Origin: Rhodoluna sp.
Lineage (GTDB): Bacteria; Actinomycetota; Actinomycetes; Actinomycetales; Microbacteriaceae
DNA length: 62,767 nt
NCBI RefSeq assembly: GCF_024639375.1
Contig: NZ_JAHEIM010000012.1
Span: forward strand, 1 to 62,767
Direction of reading: 5' to 3'
In this document: in pieces, positions 23,967-31,618 of the stretch
Layout of the letters: each line of letters opens with the position of its first letter
How positions within the stretch are numbered: the first letter of the stretch is position 1
Notes under the pieces: generated by a model
What the model saw: the letters and a program-made list of their open reading frames with translations, nothing else
What the model was told of the DNA's origin: nothing
The model's database searches: none
Program-made: the position numbers and the translations under genes

Positions 23967-25106
23967 ATGTCTGAATTTGAAACCCGCGCAATCCACTTTA
24001 AGCAAGAGCCTGACCGCAACAACGGTGCTGTAATTCCACCGATTTACCTTGCGTCAACTCACCGCCAGTCAAACATCGGTGAGCACATGGAGGGCATGGA
24101 ATACAGCCGCGTGGGCAACCCAAACCGCAACGCGCTTGAAGAGGCGCTTGCCAACCTTGAAGGCTCAAAGCACGGTTTCAGCTTTGCCTCGGGCATGGCC
24201 GCCGAAGACGCCATCATGCGTGTGCTTACCAGCGCTGGCGACCACGTTGTGATGACCAAGCAGATTTATGGCGGCACCTACCGCTTGATCGACAAAGTTT
24301 ATGGTGGCACCGGCGTTGAGAGCGACGTTGTTGACCTAACCGACGAAGCCGCTTTGCGCGCCGCAATTAAGCCTGGCAAGACCAAGCTGATCTGGATCGA
24401 ATCACCTTCGAACCCAACTTTGGCAATTGTTGACATCGCCCGCGTTTCTGAAATCGCCCACGAGTATGGCGTTTTGACTGTGGTGGACAACACTTTTGCC
24501 AGCCCATACCTTCAGCGCCCGATCGAGCTCGGTGCCGACATCGTGGTGCACTCAACCACCAAGTACCTTGGCGGCCACAGTGACCTTCTTGGAGGCGCAG
24601 TTATTTTCAACTCGGATGAGCTTGCTGAGCAGTTCCACTTCTTGCAGTATGCAACCGGCCCGGTTTCATCACCGTTTGACGCCTGGTTGACCCACCGCTC
24701 AATCAAGACTCTGGCAGTTCGCATGGAGCGCCACAGCTCAAACGCTCAGGCAATCGCTGAGTACCTGTTGGCACATCCGAAGGTTGAAGAGGTTTACTAC
24801 CCAGGCCTGCCTTCACACCCTGGCCACGAGATTGCCAAGCGCCAGATGGAACACGGTTTTGGTGGCGTGGTTTCATTCCGCCTGAAGGATGAAGCGGCTG
24901 CCCGCAAGTTCTGTGTTTCAACCGAATTGTTCATCTTGGCCGAGAGCCTTGGCGGCATTGAGTCATTGGTCAACTACCCGGCCGGCATGACCCACCTTTC
25001 ATTGATGGAGTCGCCGATTGCGGTTAGCAAGGCCTTGGTTCGCCTGGCTGTTGGCCTAGAGAACGTTAAAGACCAGATCGCCGATCTAGCCCAAGCACTG
25101 GGCTAG
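23967..25106 (+). CDS. metB: Cystathionine gamma-synthase (trans-sulfuration PLP enzyme)
   Basis: A 379-residue Cys/Met-metabolism PLP enzyme. It contains YSRVGNPNRNALEEALANLEGSKHGFSFASGMAA-type segments (residues 46-79), VVDNTFASPYLQRPIELGADIVVHS leading to the PLP lysine K199 in TTKYLGGHSDLLGG, and SLGGIESLVNYPAGMTH near 330. It joins cysteine to an activated homoserine on the way to methionine. Cystathionine gamma-lyase activity is a close alternative and sequence reading alone does not separate them. The ATG is set by the leaderless-type hexamer. The gene is monocistronic, with a stem around its stop codon (25086-25106). Confidence 0.88.
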   Translation: MSEFETRAIHFKQEPDRNNGAVIPPIYLASTHRQSNIGEHMEGMEYSRVGNPNRNALEEALANLEGSKHGFSFASGMAAEDAIMRVLTSAGDHVVMTKQIYGGTYRLIDKVYGGTGVESDVVDLTDEAALRAAIKPGKTKLIWIESPSNPTLAIVDIARVSEIAHEYGVLTVVDNTFASPYLQRPIELGADIVVHSTTKYLGGHSDLLGGAVIFNSDELAEQFHFLQYATGPVSSPFDAWLTHRSIKTLAVRMERHSSNAQAIAEYLLAHPKVEEVYYPGLPSHPGHEIAKRQMEHGFGGVVSFRLKDEAAARKFCVSTELFILAESLGGIESLVNYPAGMTHLSLMESPIAVSKALVRLAVGLENVKDQIADLAQALG

Positions 25107-25114
25107 ATCTGGGG

Positions 25115-25144
25115 TTGCGGGCCGGGCGCTGTCTGGCCTAAACT
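25115..25144 (+). promoter_or_regulatory. Promoter of rplJ-rplL
   Basis: TTGCGG (25115-25120) and TAAACT (25139-25144) are separated by 18 bp. The predicted start near 25151 gives a leader of almost 190 nt. Confidence 0.55.
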
Positions 25145-25150
25145 ATAGAA

Positions 25151-25339
25151 AGCCAAAGACCGTCGGTTTTGCCTTTTGCGAGGCAACGAAGGATACGAAA
25201 GTGTCAACCCACGCAGGTGTATTTAGAAGTTTTTATTCTTCGGTGTTTTCATCGACATGAATTTTCAAACTGCTTCATGCGTCTGCATGGAGCATTTTTT
25301 ATTTCCCGGGGCTACCGACATAAACAATCAAGGAGCGCC
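25151..25339 (+). promoter_or_regulatory. L10 leader with attenuator hairpin
   Basis: The long untranslated leader before rplJ contains a 10-bp hairpin TGCTTCATGC/GCATGGAGCA (25271-25280 with 25285-25294, one wobble) followed directly by T6 (25295-25300), a textbook intrinsic terminator 40 nt before the rplJ start. A long-range GTCGGT (25162-25167)/ACCGAC (25314-25319) pairing could close the whole leader. The L10-L12 complex is known to bind such leaders to control its own operon; the exact L10-binding kink was not resolved here. Confidence 0.7.
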
Positions 25340-25849
25340 ATGGCGAACAAGGTCGAGAAGGTAGCTGAGCTAACTGGTCTATTCCAGAACTCAAACGCCG
25401 TCTTTCTAACCGAGTACCGCGGACTCACTGTGAGCCAGCTTAAAGAGCTGCGCCGTTCAATCAGTGCCGACGCAACCTACGCCGTAGCAAAGAACACTCT
25501 TATTGAGATCGCTGCAAAGAACGCTGGAGTAGCCGCTTTTGACGGCCAGCTGTTCGGACCAACCGCTCTCGCTTTCGCAACCGGTGACGCAGTTACCGTT
25601 GCAAAGGCTTTGCGTGACTTTGCCAAGGCAAATCCTCTTCTAGTTGTAAAGACCGGTGTGCTTGACGGCATCGCTCTTACCGCCGAAGAGGTTAAGAAGC
25701 TTGCTGACCTCGAATCTCGCGAAGTTCTATTGGCCAAGGCCGCTGGACTTTTCAAGGCTCCGATGTTCAAAGCTGCTTACACAACTCAGGCACCGCTATC
25801 TCAGGCAGTTCGCGTTATCGACGCGCTTCGCGCCAAGCTAGCCGCCTAA
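25340..25849 (+). CDS. rplJ: 50S ribosomal protein L10
   Basis: A 169-residue L10: N-terminal NKVEKVAELTGLFQNSNAVFLTEYRGLTVSQLKELRR-type rRNA-binding domain in segments, YAVAKNTLIEIAAKN, and a C-terminal helix (VIDALRAKLAA) that anchors L7/L12 dimers in the stalk. ATG 25340 follows AAGGAGCGCC. The longer in-frame ORF from 25169 runs through the structured leader and is rejected. rplL follows after 51 nt. As in other actinobacteria the pair is split from rplK-rplA, here by about 18 kb. Confidence 0.97.
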   Translation: MANKVEKVAELTGLFQNSNAVFLTEYRGLTVSQLKELRRSISADATYAVAKNTLIEIAAKNAGVAAFDGQLFGPTALAFATGDAVTVAKALRDFAKANPLLVVKTGVLDGIALTAEEVKKLADLESREVLLAKAAGLFKAPMFKAAYTTQAPLSQAVRVIDALRAKLAA

Positions 25850-25900
25850 ACCAAAGCTTTACCAACCCAAAACGATTTATAAAAAACAAGGAGAAACATC

Positions 25901-26281
25901 ATGGCTAAGTTGACTACTGAGCAATTGATCGATGCATTCAAGGAACTGTCACTAATCGAGCTTTCAGAGTTCGTTAAGGCATTCGAAGAAGTATTCGAAG
26001 TTACCGCTGCTGCTCCAGTTGCTGTTGCAGCTGCTGCACCTGCTGCTGCTGGCGAAGCTGCTGCTGAGAAGGACTCATTCGACGTAGTTCTAGAAGCTGC
26101 TGGCGACCAGAAGATTCAGGTTATTAAGGAAGTTCGCGCACTGACCAACCTAGGTCTAGGCGAGGCTAAGGCTCTTGTTGACGGTGCACCTGCAACCGTT
26201 CTAGAGGGCGCTAACAAGGACGCTGCTGAGAAGGCAAAGGCTGCTCTAGAAGCTGCTGGCGCAAAGGTAACCCTTAAGTAA
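25901..26281 (+). CDS. rplL: 50S ribosomal protein L7/L12
   Basis: A 126-residue stalk protein. It has an N-terminal dimerisation helix pair ([29 protein letters not shown]), an Ala/Pro hinge (about residues 36-55, [20 protein letters not shown] in pieces) and the globular C-terminal factor-binding domain ([20 protein letters not shown]...[15 protein letters not shown]). It recruits translational GTPases. AAGGAGAAACATC precedes ATG 25901. A strong terminator follows at 26293-26327; rpoB is not next, unlike in many bacteria. Confidence 0.98.
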   Translation: MAKLTTEQLIDAFKELSLIELSEFVKAFEEVFEVTAAAPVAVAAAAPAAAGEAAAEKDSFDVVLEAAGDQKIQVIKEVRALTNLGLGEAKALVDGAPATVLEGANKDAAEKAKAALEAAGAKVTLK

Positions 26282-26292
26282 TAACGCTTCAT

Positions 26293-26327
26293 AAAACCCC
26301 GCTCGGCTTCGGCTGGGCGGGGTTTTT
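26293..26327 (+). terminator. Intrinsic terminator of rplJ-rplL
   Basis: AAAACCCCGC (26293-26302) pairs with GCGGGGTTTT (26317-26326), continuing into T. It ends only 4 nt before the -10 element of the next gene. Confidence 0.95.
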
Positions 26328-26330
26328 GTT

Positions 26331-26336
26331 TAGGCT
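26331..26336 (+). promoter_or_regulatory. Probable -10 element (TAGGCT), leaderless hydrolase gene
   Basis: The hexamer lies 6 nt before ATG 26343. It abuts the rplL terminator, so any -35 region would lie in the terminator 3' arm. Confidence 0.55.
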
Positions 26337-26342
26337 AAATAA

Positions 26343-26933
26343 ATGGTCAAAGTTTTGATGTTGCACGGTTGGACAAACCGTCGTTTGCCCGATGTTTGGC
26401 ACCACCAAATGACAACCGCACTTCGTCGTGCTGGCCACCAGGTTTTGTATCCGCAGTTTCCAAACCCAGACGAGCCGAGCCTGCAAGAGTGGCAAGACCT
26501 ATTAGTTGCCGAGTTGCAAATGCTGCACGATGCGGGCGAGGGCGAGACCGTGGTGATTGGCCACTCACTCGGTTGCCTCAACTGGATTCAAGCTGCCGCT
26601 ACCGGCAAGATCACTCAGCCTGTTGACCGCGTGCTATTTGTGGCACCGGCAGACCCAGAACTGCTGCAAGACATTGATGGCATCGCTGTAGATCTGAGCA
26701 AGCCCAGCGTGAACGCAGCCGTGCACGCCTCAACTAGTTCGCTTACCATCTTGGGCAGCGATGCAGATCCGTGGTCGCCACGTGGCATGCAGGCAACCTT
26801 TGGCGAGCCACTAAATGTCGAGGCCGTGATTATCACCGGGGCAAGGCATTTCACTGCTGCGGATGGCTGGGGCCAGTGGGCTGGCGTTGTTGACTGGGTT
26901 ATTGACCCGTCGGCAGACATCACCAAGCGCTGA
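26343..26933 (+). CDS. RBBP9/YdeN-family alpha/beta hydrolase
   Basis: A 196-residue small serine hydrolase. The N-terminal strand KVLMLHGWTN is followed by WHHQM, the nucleophile elbow GHSLGCLNW (residues about 78-86), an acid in GSDADPWSP (about 138) and a catalytic His in GARHFTAADGWGQW (about 160). The family has carboxylesterase or unknown activity; the substrate cannot be given. It is expressed from its own leaderless-type promoter right behind the rplL terminator. The next gene also has its own hexamer, so it is probably monocistronic. Confidence 0.88.
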   Translation: MVKVLMLHGWTNRRLPDVWHHQMTTALRRAGHQVLYPQFPNPDEPSLQEWQDLLVAELQMLHDAGEGETVVIGHSLGCLNWIQAAATGKITQPVDRVLFVAPADPELLQDIDGIAVDLSKPSVNAAVHASTSSLTILGSDADPWSPRGMQATFGEPLNVEAVIITGARHFTAADGWGQWAGVVDWVIDPSADITKR

Positions 26934-26951
26934 GCAAACCCAAGCCCTCGG

Positions 26952-26957
26952 TAGGCT
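26952..26957 (+). promoter_or_regulatory. Probable -10 element (TAGGCT), leaderless saccharopine-dehydrogenase-like gene
   Basis: The hexamer lies 6 nt before ATG 26964; the intervening bases contain no good ribosome site. Confidence 0.5.
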
Positions 26958-26963
26958 TGTGGG

Positions 26964-28250
26964 ATGCGAATTCTTCTAGTTGGTGCCGGCGGTGTTGGCG
27001 ACGCAATTGCAAAAGTGGCAGCCACTCGCAGTTTCTATGACATCTTTATCGTTTCTGACAACGACTTTGGTCGCGCCGAAAAAACTGTTGAATGGATTCG
27101 CAATCGCCACGGTGAAGAAGTGGCTTCAAAATTCTTGGCAGCAAAACTTGATGCCAGCCACGCAGCAAATGTTGTTGAACTTGCACGCAATCACAATGTG
27201 ACTCACCTAATCAACGCGGTTGAGCCGCGCTATTTGCCAACTATTTTCTCTGGCGCCTACACAGCCGGCATCAATTACATCGACCTAGCGATGAGTGTTT
27301 CTGAACCACACGAAGCCGACCCATATCACTTGCCAGGAATCAAAATTGGTGATGCCCAGTATGCACTGAGTGAGCAATGGGAGCGCGCCGGAAAACTTGC
27401 TTTGGTTGGCATGGGTGCGCAGCCAGGTTTGGCAAACGTGTTCGCACGCTACGCACAGGACTACTTGTTTAGCGAAATCAATGAGATTAGCGTTAAAGAC
27501 GGCGACAACCTAGAGATCGTCGATGAGCAAGGCAACCGCATGTTTGCGCCAGCGTTTTCAATTTGGAAAACCATCGAAGAGTGTTTGAACCCACCGTTGG
27601 TTTACGAGCGAAACCGCGGATGGTTCACCACTGAACCGTTTAGCGAACCAGAAATCTTTGAGTTTCCAGAGGGCATCGGTTCGGTTGAGTGTGTAAACGT
27701 TGAGCACGAAGAAGTTGCCATGTTGCCGCGACACATCGCAGCAAATCGAGTGTCTTATAAATATGGTTTGGGTGCCGAATTCATTTCAATCTTGAAGGTG
27801 CTGCACAAACTTGGGCTTGATCAAACCCGCCCGGTGCGAGTGCGTTCGGCTCAGGGCCCGGTAGAAGTTTCACCGCGCGACATGGTTGCCGCGGTGTTGC
27901 CAGACCCAGCTAGCCTTGGCCCTCAGATGACGGGCAAGACTTGCGCCGGTGTGCTGGTGACGGGCAAAGACAAAGATGGCCGCGACCGAGCTACCTATCT
28001 ATATCACGTGGCCGATAACTCGCAGACTATGGCCGAATTCGAAGCTCAGTGCGTGGTTGCCCGCACCGCCTACAACCCGGTGATTGCTCTAGAGCTGATG
28101 GCCGAAGGTGTTTGGCGGGGTGCCGGTGTGCTTGGCCCAGAGGCTTTTGATGCCAAGCCATTCTTAGATTTGATGTCTTCTAGCGTTGGCTATAACCAGC
28201 AGTGGATTGCGCAAGAGCGTTTGCCAGCGAGCCCACTGCGTCACCCCTAG
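26964..28250 (+). CDS. Saccharopine dehydrogenase family oxidoreductase
   Basis: A 428-residue protein with an N-terminal Rossmann fold (ILLVGAGGVGDAIAKVAA, acidic SDNDFGRAEK after strand 2) and the saccharopine-dehydrogenase C-terminal catalytic domain (LALVGMGAQPGLANVFARYA near residues 147-166, HIAANRVSYKYGLGAEFISILK). Relatives include saccharopine reductases and carboxynorspermidine dehydrogenase. The PLP decarboxylase at 7360 would be a pathway companion for a polyamine role, but it is 18 kb away and this is inference only. It shares the terminator at 28269-28308 with gnd. Confidence 0.8.
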   Translation: MRILLVGAGGVGDAIAKVAATRSFYDIFIVSDNDFGRAEKTVEWIRNRHGEEVASKFLAAKLDASHAANVVELARNHNVTHLINAVEPRYLPTIFSGAYTAGINYIDLAMSVSEPHEADPYHLPGIKIGDAQYALSEQWERAGKLALVGMGAQPGLANVFARYAQDYLFSEINEISVKDGDNLEIVDEQGNRMFAPAFSIWKTIEECLNPPLVYERNRGWFTTEPFSEPEIFEFPEGIGSVECVNVEHEEVAMLPRHIAANRVSYKYGLGAEFISILKVLHKLGLDQTRPVRVRSAQGPVEVSPRDMVAAVLPDPASLGPQMTGKTCAGVLVTGKDKDGRDRATYLYHVADNSQTMAEFEAQCVVARTAYNPVIALELMAEGVWRGAGVLGPEAFDAKPFLDLMSSSVGYNQQWIAQERLPASPLRHP

Positions 28251-28268
28251 CTCTCGTTTGCTAAGCAC

Positions 28269-28308
28269 AAAAAATCCCCCGCCTCGAAACCGAGACGGGG
28301 GATTTTTT
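28269..28308. terminator. Bidirectional terminator between saccharopine-dehydrogenase-like gene and gnd
   Basis: The stem TCCCCCG-C-CTCG/CGAG-A-CGGGGGA with loop AAAC is flanked by A6 and T6. It serves both convergent genes. Confidence 0.95.
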
Positions 28309-28315
28309 ATGAACT

Positions 28316-29764
28316 CTAGTGAGTGCTTGGGTCTTGCTCAACCTCGGTGCGGTCACCAGACCACAAGGTGTGGAAGGTTCCTGGTAGGTCTACGCGCTTG
28401 TAGGTGTGAGCACCAAAGAAGTCGCGCTGACCCTGAACCAAAGCCGCTGACAATCGAGGTGAACGCAAACCGTCGTAGTAAGAAAGTGAAGACGCAAACG
28501 CAGGAACAGGAATACCAGCAAGTGATGCGTTAGCAACAACCTGGCGCCATGATGACACCGAGGTGGCCACTGCCTGCTTGAAGTAAGGGTCAAAGATTAG
28601 TGACTCAAGGTCAGCCTTTGCGCCGTATGCATCAGCTATGCGGTTAAGGAACTGTGCACGAATGATGCAACCACCGCGCCAGATCTTTGAAACTGCACCA
28701 AGGTTGATGTTCCAGCCATATTCCTTTGCGCCGGCTCGAATTGCATCGAAGCCCTGTGCGTAAGCAACAAGCTTTGAAGCGTAAAGTGCGCGGCGAACGG
28801 CCTCAACGAACTCGCCCTTGTTGGCAATAATCCAAGCAGTTGCATCCGCAGGCAAACCATCAACCGCAGCACGCTGTGCAGCCTGAGATGAAAGTGAACG
28901 TGCGAATACGGCTTCGGCAATTCCAGAAACTGGAGTACCAAGGTTTAGTGCTGTCTGCACTGTCCAAACTCCGGTGCCCTTTGAACCAGCCTGGTCAAGA
29001 ATTACATCAACCAATGGCTTGCCGGTCTTTGCATCAACCTGCTTCAAAACTTCAGCGGTAATTTCAATCAAGAATGATTCAAGTTCGCCCTTGTTCCACT
29101 CTTCAAAGATGCCGGCAATCTCGGCAGGGGTGTAGCCGCCAGCGTGACGAAGAATGTCGTAAGCCTCGGCAATCAACTGCATGTCGGCATATTCAATGCC
29201 GTTGTGAATCATCTTCACAAAGTGGCCAGCGCCGTCGGTGCCAATGTGAGTCACGCATGGCTCACCCTCGGCAACCGCTGCAATCGAAGCAAGAATTGGG
29301 CCAAGAGTTTTATAAGCCTCAGCAGAACCACCAGGCATGATCGAAGGGCCCTTTAGCGCGCCTTCTTCACCGCCAGAGATTCCAGCGCCAACAAAGTTGA
29401 TGCCCTTTGCTGAAACATCTTTTTCGCGACGGATTGTGTCGGTGAACAACGCGTTGCCGCCGTCAACAATGATGTCGCCTGGCTCGAAGCGCTCGGCTAG
29501 CTGAGAGATAACCGCATCGGTGCCCTTGCCAGCCTGCACCATGATGATGGCAGTGCGTGGCTTGGCCAGTGAGGCAACGAAGTCGTCGATAGTTTCTGAA
29601 GCAATGAAGCCGGCTTCTGGGTGCTCGTTGATTAGCAACGCGGTGCGCTCGTATGAGCGGTTATAAACAGCAACGGTGTTGCCCTCGCGGCTAGCCAAGT
29701 TTCGAGCCAAGTTTGAGCCCATAACGGCGAGTCCAACGACTCCAATGTTTGCCTGTGCGGTCAT
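28316..29764 (-). CDS. gnd: 6-phosphogluconate dehydrogenase (decarboxylating)
   Basis: A 482-residue full-length 6PGDH. It has the N-terminal Rossmann motif GVVGLAVMGSNLARNLA, DGGNALFTDT, FVGAGISGGEEGALKGPSIMPGG (residues about 124-146), the catalytic KMIHNGIEYADMQLIAEAYD (about 182-201), and a C-terminal tail ending in the substrate-binding FGAHTYKRVD. It oxidises 6-phosphogluconate to ribulose-5-phosphate and CO2 with NADP. ATG 29764 follows AAAGGATAAAA. The upstream GH13 gene ends 31 nt before it, so glucose release and pentose phosphate flux may be co-expressed. Confidence 0.97.
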   Translation of the reverse strand: MTAQANIGVVGLAVMGSNLARNLASREGNTVAVYNRSYERTALLINEHPEAGFIASETIDDFVASLAKPRTAIIMVQAGKGTDAVISQLAERFEPGDIIVDGGNALFTDTIRREKDVSAKGINFVGAGISGGEEGALKGPSIMPGGSAEAYKTLGPILASIAAVAEGEPCVTHIGTDGAGHFVKMIHNGIEYADMQLIAEAYDILRHAGGYTPAEIAGIFEEWNKGELESFLIEITAEVLKQVDAKTGKPLVDVILDQAGSKGTGVWTVQTALNLGTPVSGIAEAVFARSLSSQAAQRAAVDGLPADATAWIIANKGEFVEAVRRALYASKLVAYAQGFDAIRAGAKEYGWNINLGAVSKIWRGGCIIRAQFLNRIADAYGAKADLESLIFDPYFKQAVATSVSSWRQVVANASLAGIPVPAFASSLSYYDGLRSPRLSAALVQGQRDFFGAHTYKRVDLPGTFHTLWSGDRTEVEQDPSTH

Positions 29765-29795
29765 TTTTATCCTTTATTTATAAGACTTTAGAATT

Positions 29796-31454
29796 TTACG
29801 CTTGAATCCATGCGGTGGCGTTTTGAGGCAACTTGCCTTGAACCAGCGCTTTGGATGTAGCCAAAACCTTGCCCTTAGGCAGCTTGATTGACTTGGTGCC
29901 AAAGTTGGTGATGCTCTGCCAGCCGTTAGGTCGCTTGAAGTGCAAAGTGGTTGGGCTGAGGATGTGGTTTACCCAGCTGAACTCTTCGGTGGTCTCAAGC
30001 GAACGGCGCAGCGCCATAAGCTCGCGGTAAAGCTCAAGGGTCGAGCCGTGCACGCCATCCTGAGCTTCAACCGAAACGTTGCCGTACCACTCAGGCTGAG
30101 GCAGGTGTGAACCGTTGGTGCCAAAGCCGAATGATGAACCGGTGCGGTTCCAAGGCAATGGCACACGGCAGCCGTCGCGGCTAAGGCCGAGCTCTGGGTT
30201 TCTAAAGAACTGAGGGTCTTGCATAAGTTCTGCAGGAATCTCGAGTGCTTCTTGCAAACCAAGTTCTTCACCTTGATATAGGTAGGTGCTGCCCGGCAGT
30301 GCAAGCAACAACATTGTCATGGCGCGAGCACGATCTAATCCGAGTTTCTCGTCAACCTTTGGGTTGAAACGGTTCTTGGCATACCACTGACCAAAGTCGG
30401 TGCCGTTTGGCAACCCAAAGCGGGTTGCGTGACGAATGATGTCGTGGTTGCTGAGCACCCAAGTGGTGCTGCTGCCCGAAGCCTTGGCGGCCTTCAGGTT
30501 GTAGTCGGCAATCTTGCGAACCTTCTTGGCATCCCAGCCAGCGCCGAGCATGTCAAAGTTGAAGCTTTGACCCAGGCCTTCGGTGCTTGCATAAGCAGGG
30601 CGACGGTTTGCATGAACCCAAGCTTCGGCAACCGCAACGCGTGGCGGGTTGTATTCGTTGAACACCTTGCGCCACTCGGCATAAATTTCGTGAACTTCGT
30701 CGCGGTCGAACAAGTCGTCCTCGCCGTTGTTCTTCATCACCGAAAGATCGAATGATTGACGCTCTGGTAAGTGACCGTTCTTGAGGTCTTTCACAAGTGC
30801 GTGAGCAACGTCGATACGGTAGCCGTCAACTCCACGGTCGCTCCAGAAGCGAAGGGTCTTGACGAAGTCTTCGCGAACCTCTGGGTTATCCCAGTTGAAG
30901 TCAGGCTGCTCGCTGGCAAACAAGTGCATGTACCACTGGCCAGGCTTGCCATCAGGCTCGGTTACGCGAGTCCATGCGGTTGGGCCAAAGTGGCTGGCCA
31001 ACTCTGATGGACGAATCTCGCCGTTGGCGCCCTTGCCATCTCTAAAGATGTAACGGTCGCGCTCAGGAGATCCTGGGCCGGCCTTTAGTGCAGCCTGGAA
31101 CCATTCGTGGTTGCTGCCCGAGTGATTAGGCACGATGTCAACGATCACGCGGATGCCCACTTTGTGAAGTTCTTGAACCATCACGTCGAACTCTTCGAGG
31201 GTGCCGATGCGAGGGTCTACGTTGCGGTAATCGTCAACGTCATAGCCACCGTCGGCCAAAGCCGATGGGTAGAAGGGGCTTAGCCAAATGGCATCAAGGC
31301 CCAAGCTCTTTAGGTAAGGAACCTTGCTGATGATGCCTTTGAGATCGCCAATGCCATCGCCGTTGCCGTCGGCAAAACTGCGAGGGTAGATCTGGTAAAT
31401 AACGGCTTGACGCCACCAGTCTTTGTCTCCAGCGAGCATAGTAAATTCAGCCAT
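29796..31454 (-). CDS. GH13 alpha-glucosidase / oligo-1,6-glucosidase
   Basis: A 552-residue enzyme from ATG 31454, which has GGAGCC 6 nt upstream; the in-frame extension to 31562 is rejected. It starts WWRQAVIYQIYPRSFADGNGDGIGDL and carries DIVPNHSG, the nucleophile Asp in GYRIDVAHALVKD, the acid Glu in VAVAEAWVH and the third Asp in VLSNHDIIRHATR. These fit GH13 subfamilies of alpha-glucosidase/isomaltase that release glucose from maltose or isomaltose in the cytosol. Motif residues after the nucleophile (AHALVKD) resemble actinobacterial alpha-glucosidases. gnd lies 31 nt downstream in the same direction. Confidence 0.93.
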   Translation of the reverse strand: MAEFTMLAGDKDWWRQAVIYQIYPRSFADGNGDGIGDLKGIISKVPYLKSLGLDAIWLSPFYPSALADGGYDVDDYRNVDPRIGTLEEFDVMVQELHKVGIRVIVDIVPNHSGSNHEWFQAALKAGPGSPERDRYIFRDGKGANGEIRPSELASHFGPTAWTRVTEPDGKPGQWYMHLFASEQPDFNWDNPEVREDFVKTLRFWSDRGVDGYRIDVAHALVKDLKNGHLPERQSFDLSVMKNNGEDDLFDRDEVHEIYAEWRKVFNEYNPPRVAVAEAWVHANRRPAYASTEGLGQSFNFDMLGAGWDAKKVRKIADYNLKAAKASGSSTTWVLSNHDIIRHATRFGLPNGTDFGQWYAKNRFNPKVDEKLGLDRARAMTMLLLALPGSTYLYQGEELGLQEALEIPAELMQDPQFFRNPELGLSRDGCRVPLPWNRTGSSFGFGTNGSHLPQPEWYGNVSVEAQDGVHGSTLELYRELMALRRSLETTEEFSWVNHILSPTTLHFKRPNGWQSITNFGTKSIKLPKGKVLATSKALVQGKLPQNATAWIQA

Positions 31455-31566
31455 TTTGGCTCCTTTGCGTTGGGGGGTACTGCCACAACGATATCGCACA
31501 TTTGGGGATGAATTAGCGGCAGGGGATGGTTGTTTCTGGGGTGCCCGCAGGCACAGGCCCAATTGA

Positions 31567-31572
31567 TAGGGT
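31567..31572 (+). promoter_or_regulatory. Candidate -10 element (TAGGGT) for MMPL transporter gene
   Basis: It predicts a start near 31579, about 40 nt before the chosen TTG 31619, leaving room for the AAAAGGA ribosome site. No clear -35 box is seen. Confidence 0.3.
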
Positions 31573-31618
31573 CAGTAAGGCTGACAAAGCCGTTCCGTTC
31601 GACCAAAAGGACTCAATC

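Noticed and set aside
25086-25106. Inverted repeat CTAGCCCA/TGGGCTAG at the metB stop as terminator
   Set aside because: An 8-bp stem without a T tract; it overlaps the coding end and is followed by G-rich sequence, so only a weak candidate.
25169-25339. In-frame 5' extension of rplJ adding 57 residues
   Set aside because: It would translate the structured L10 leader including the attenuator; ATG 25340 has a proper AAGGAG site.
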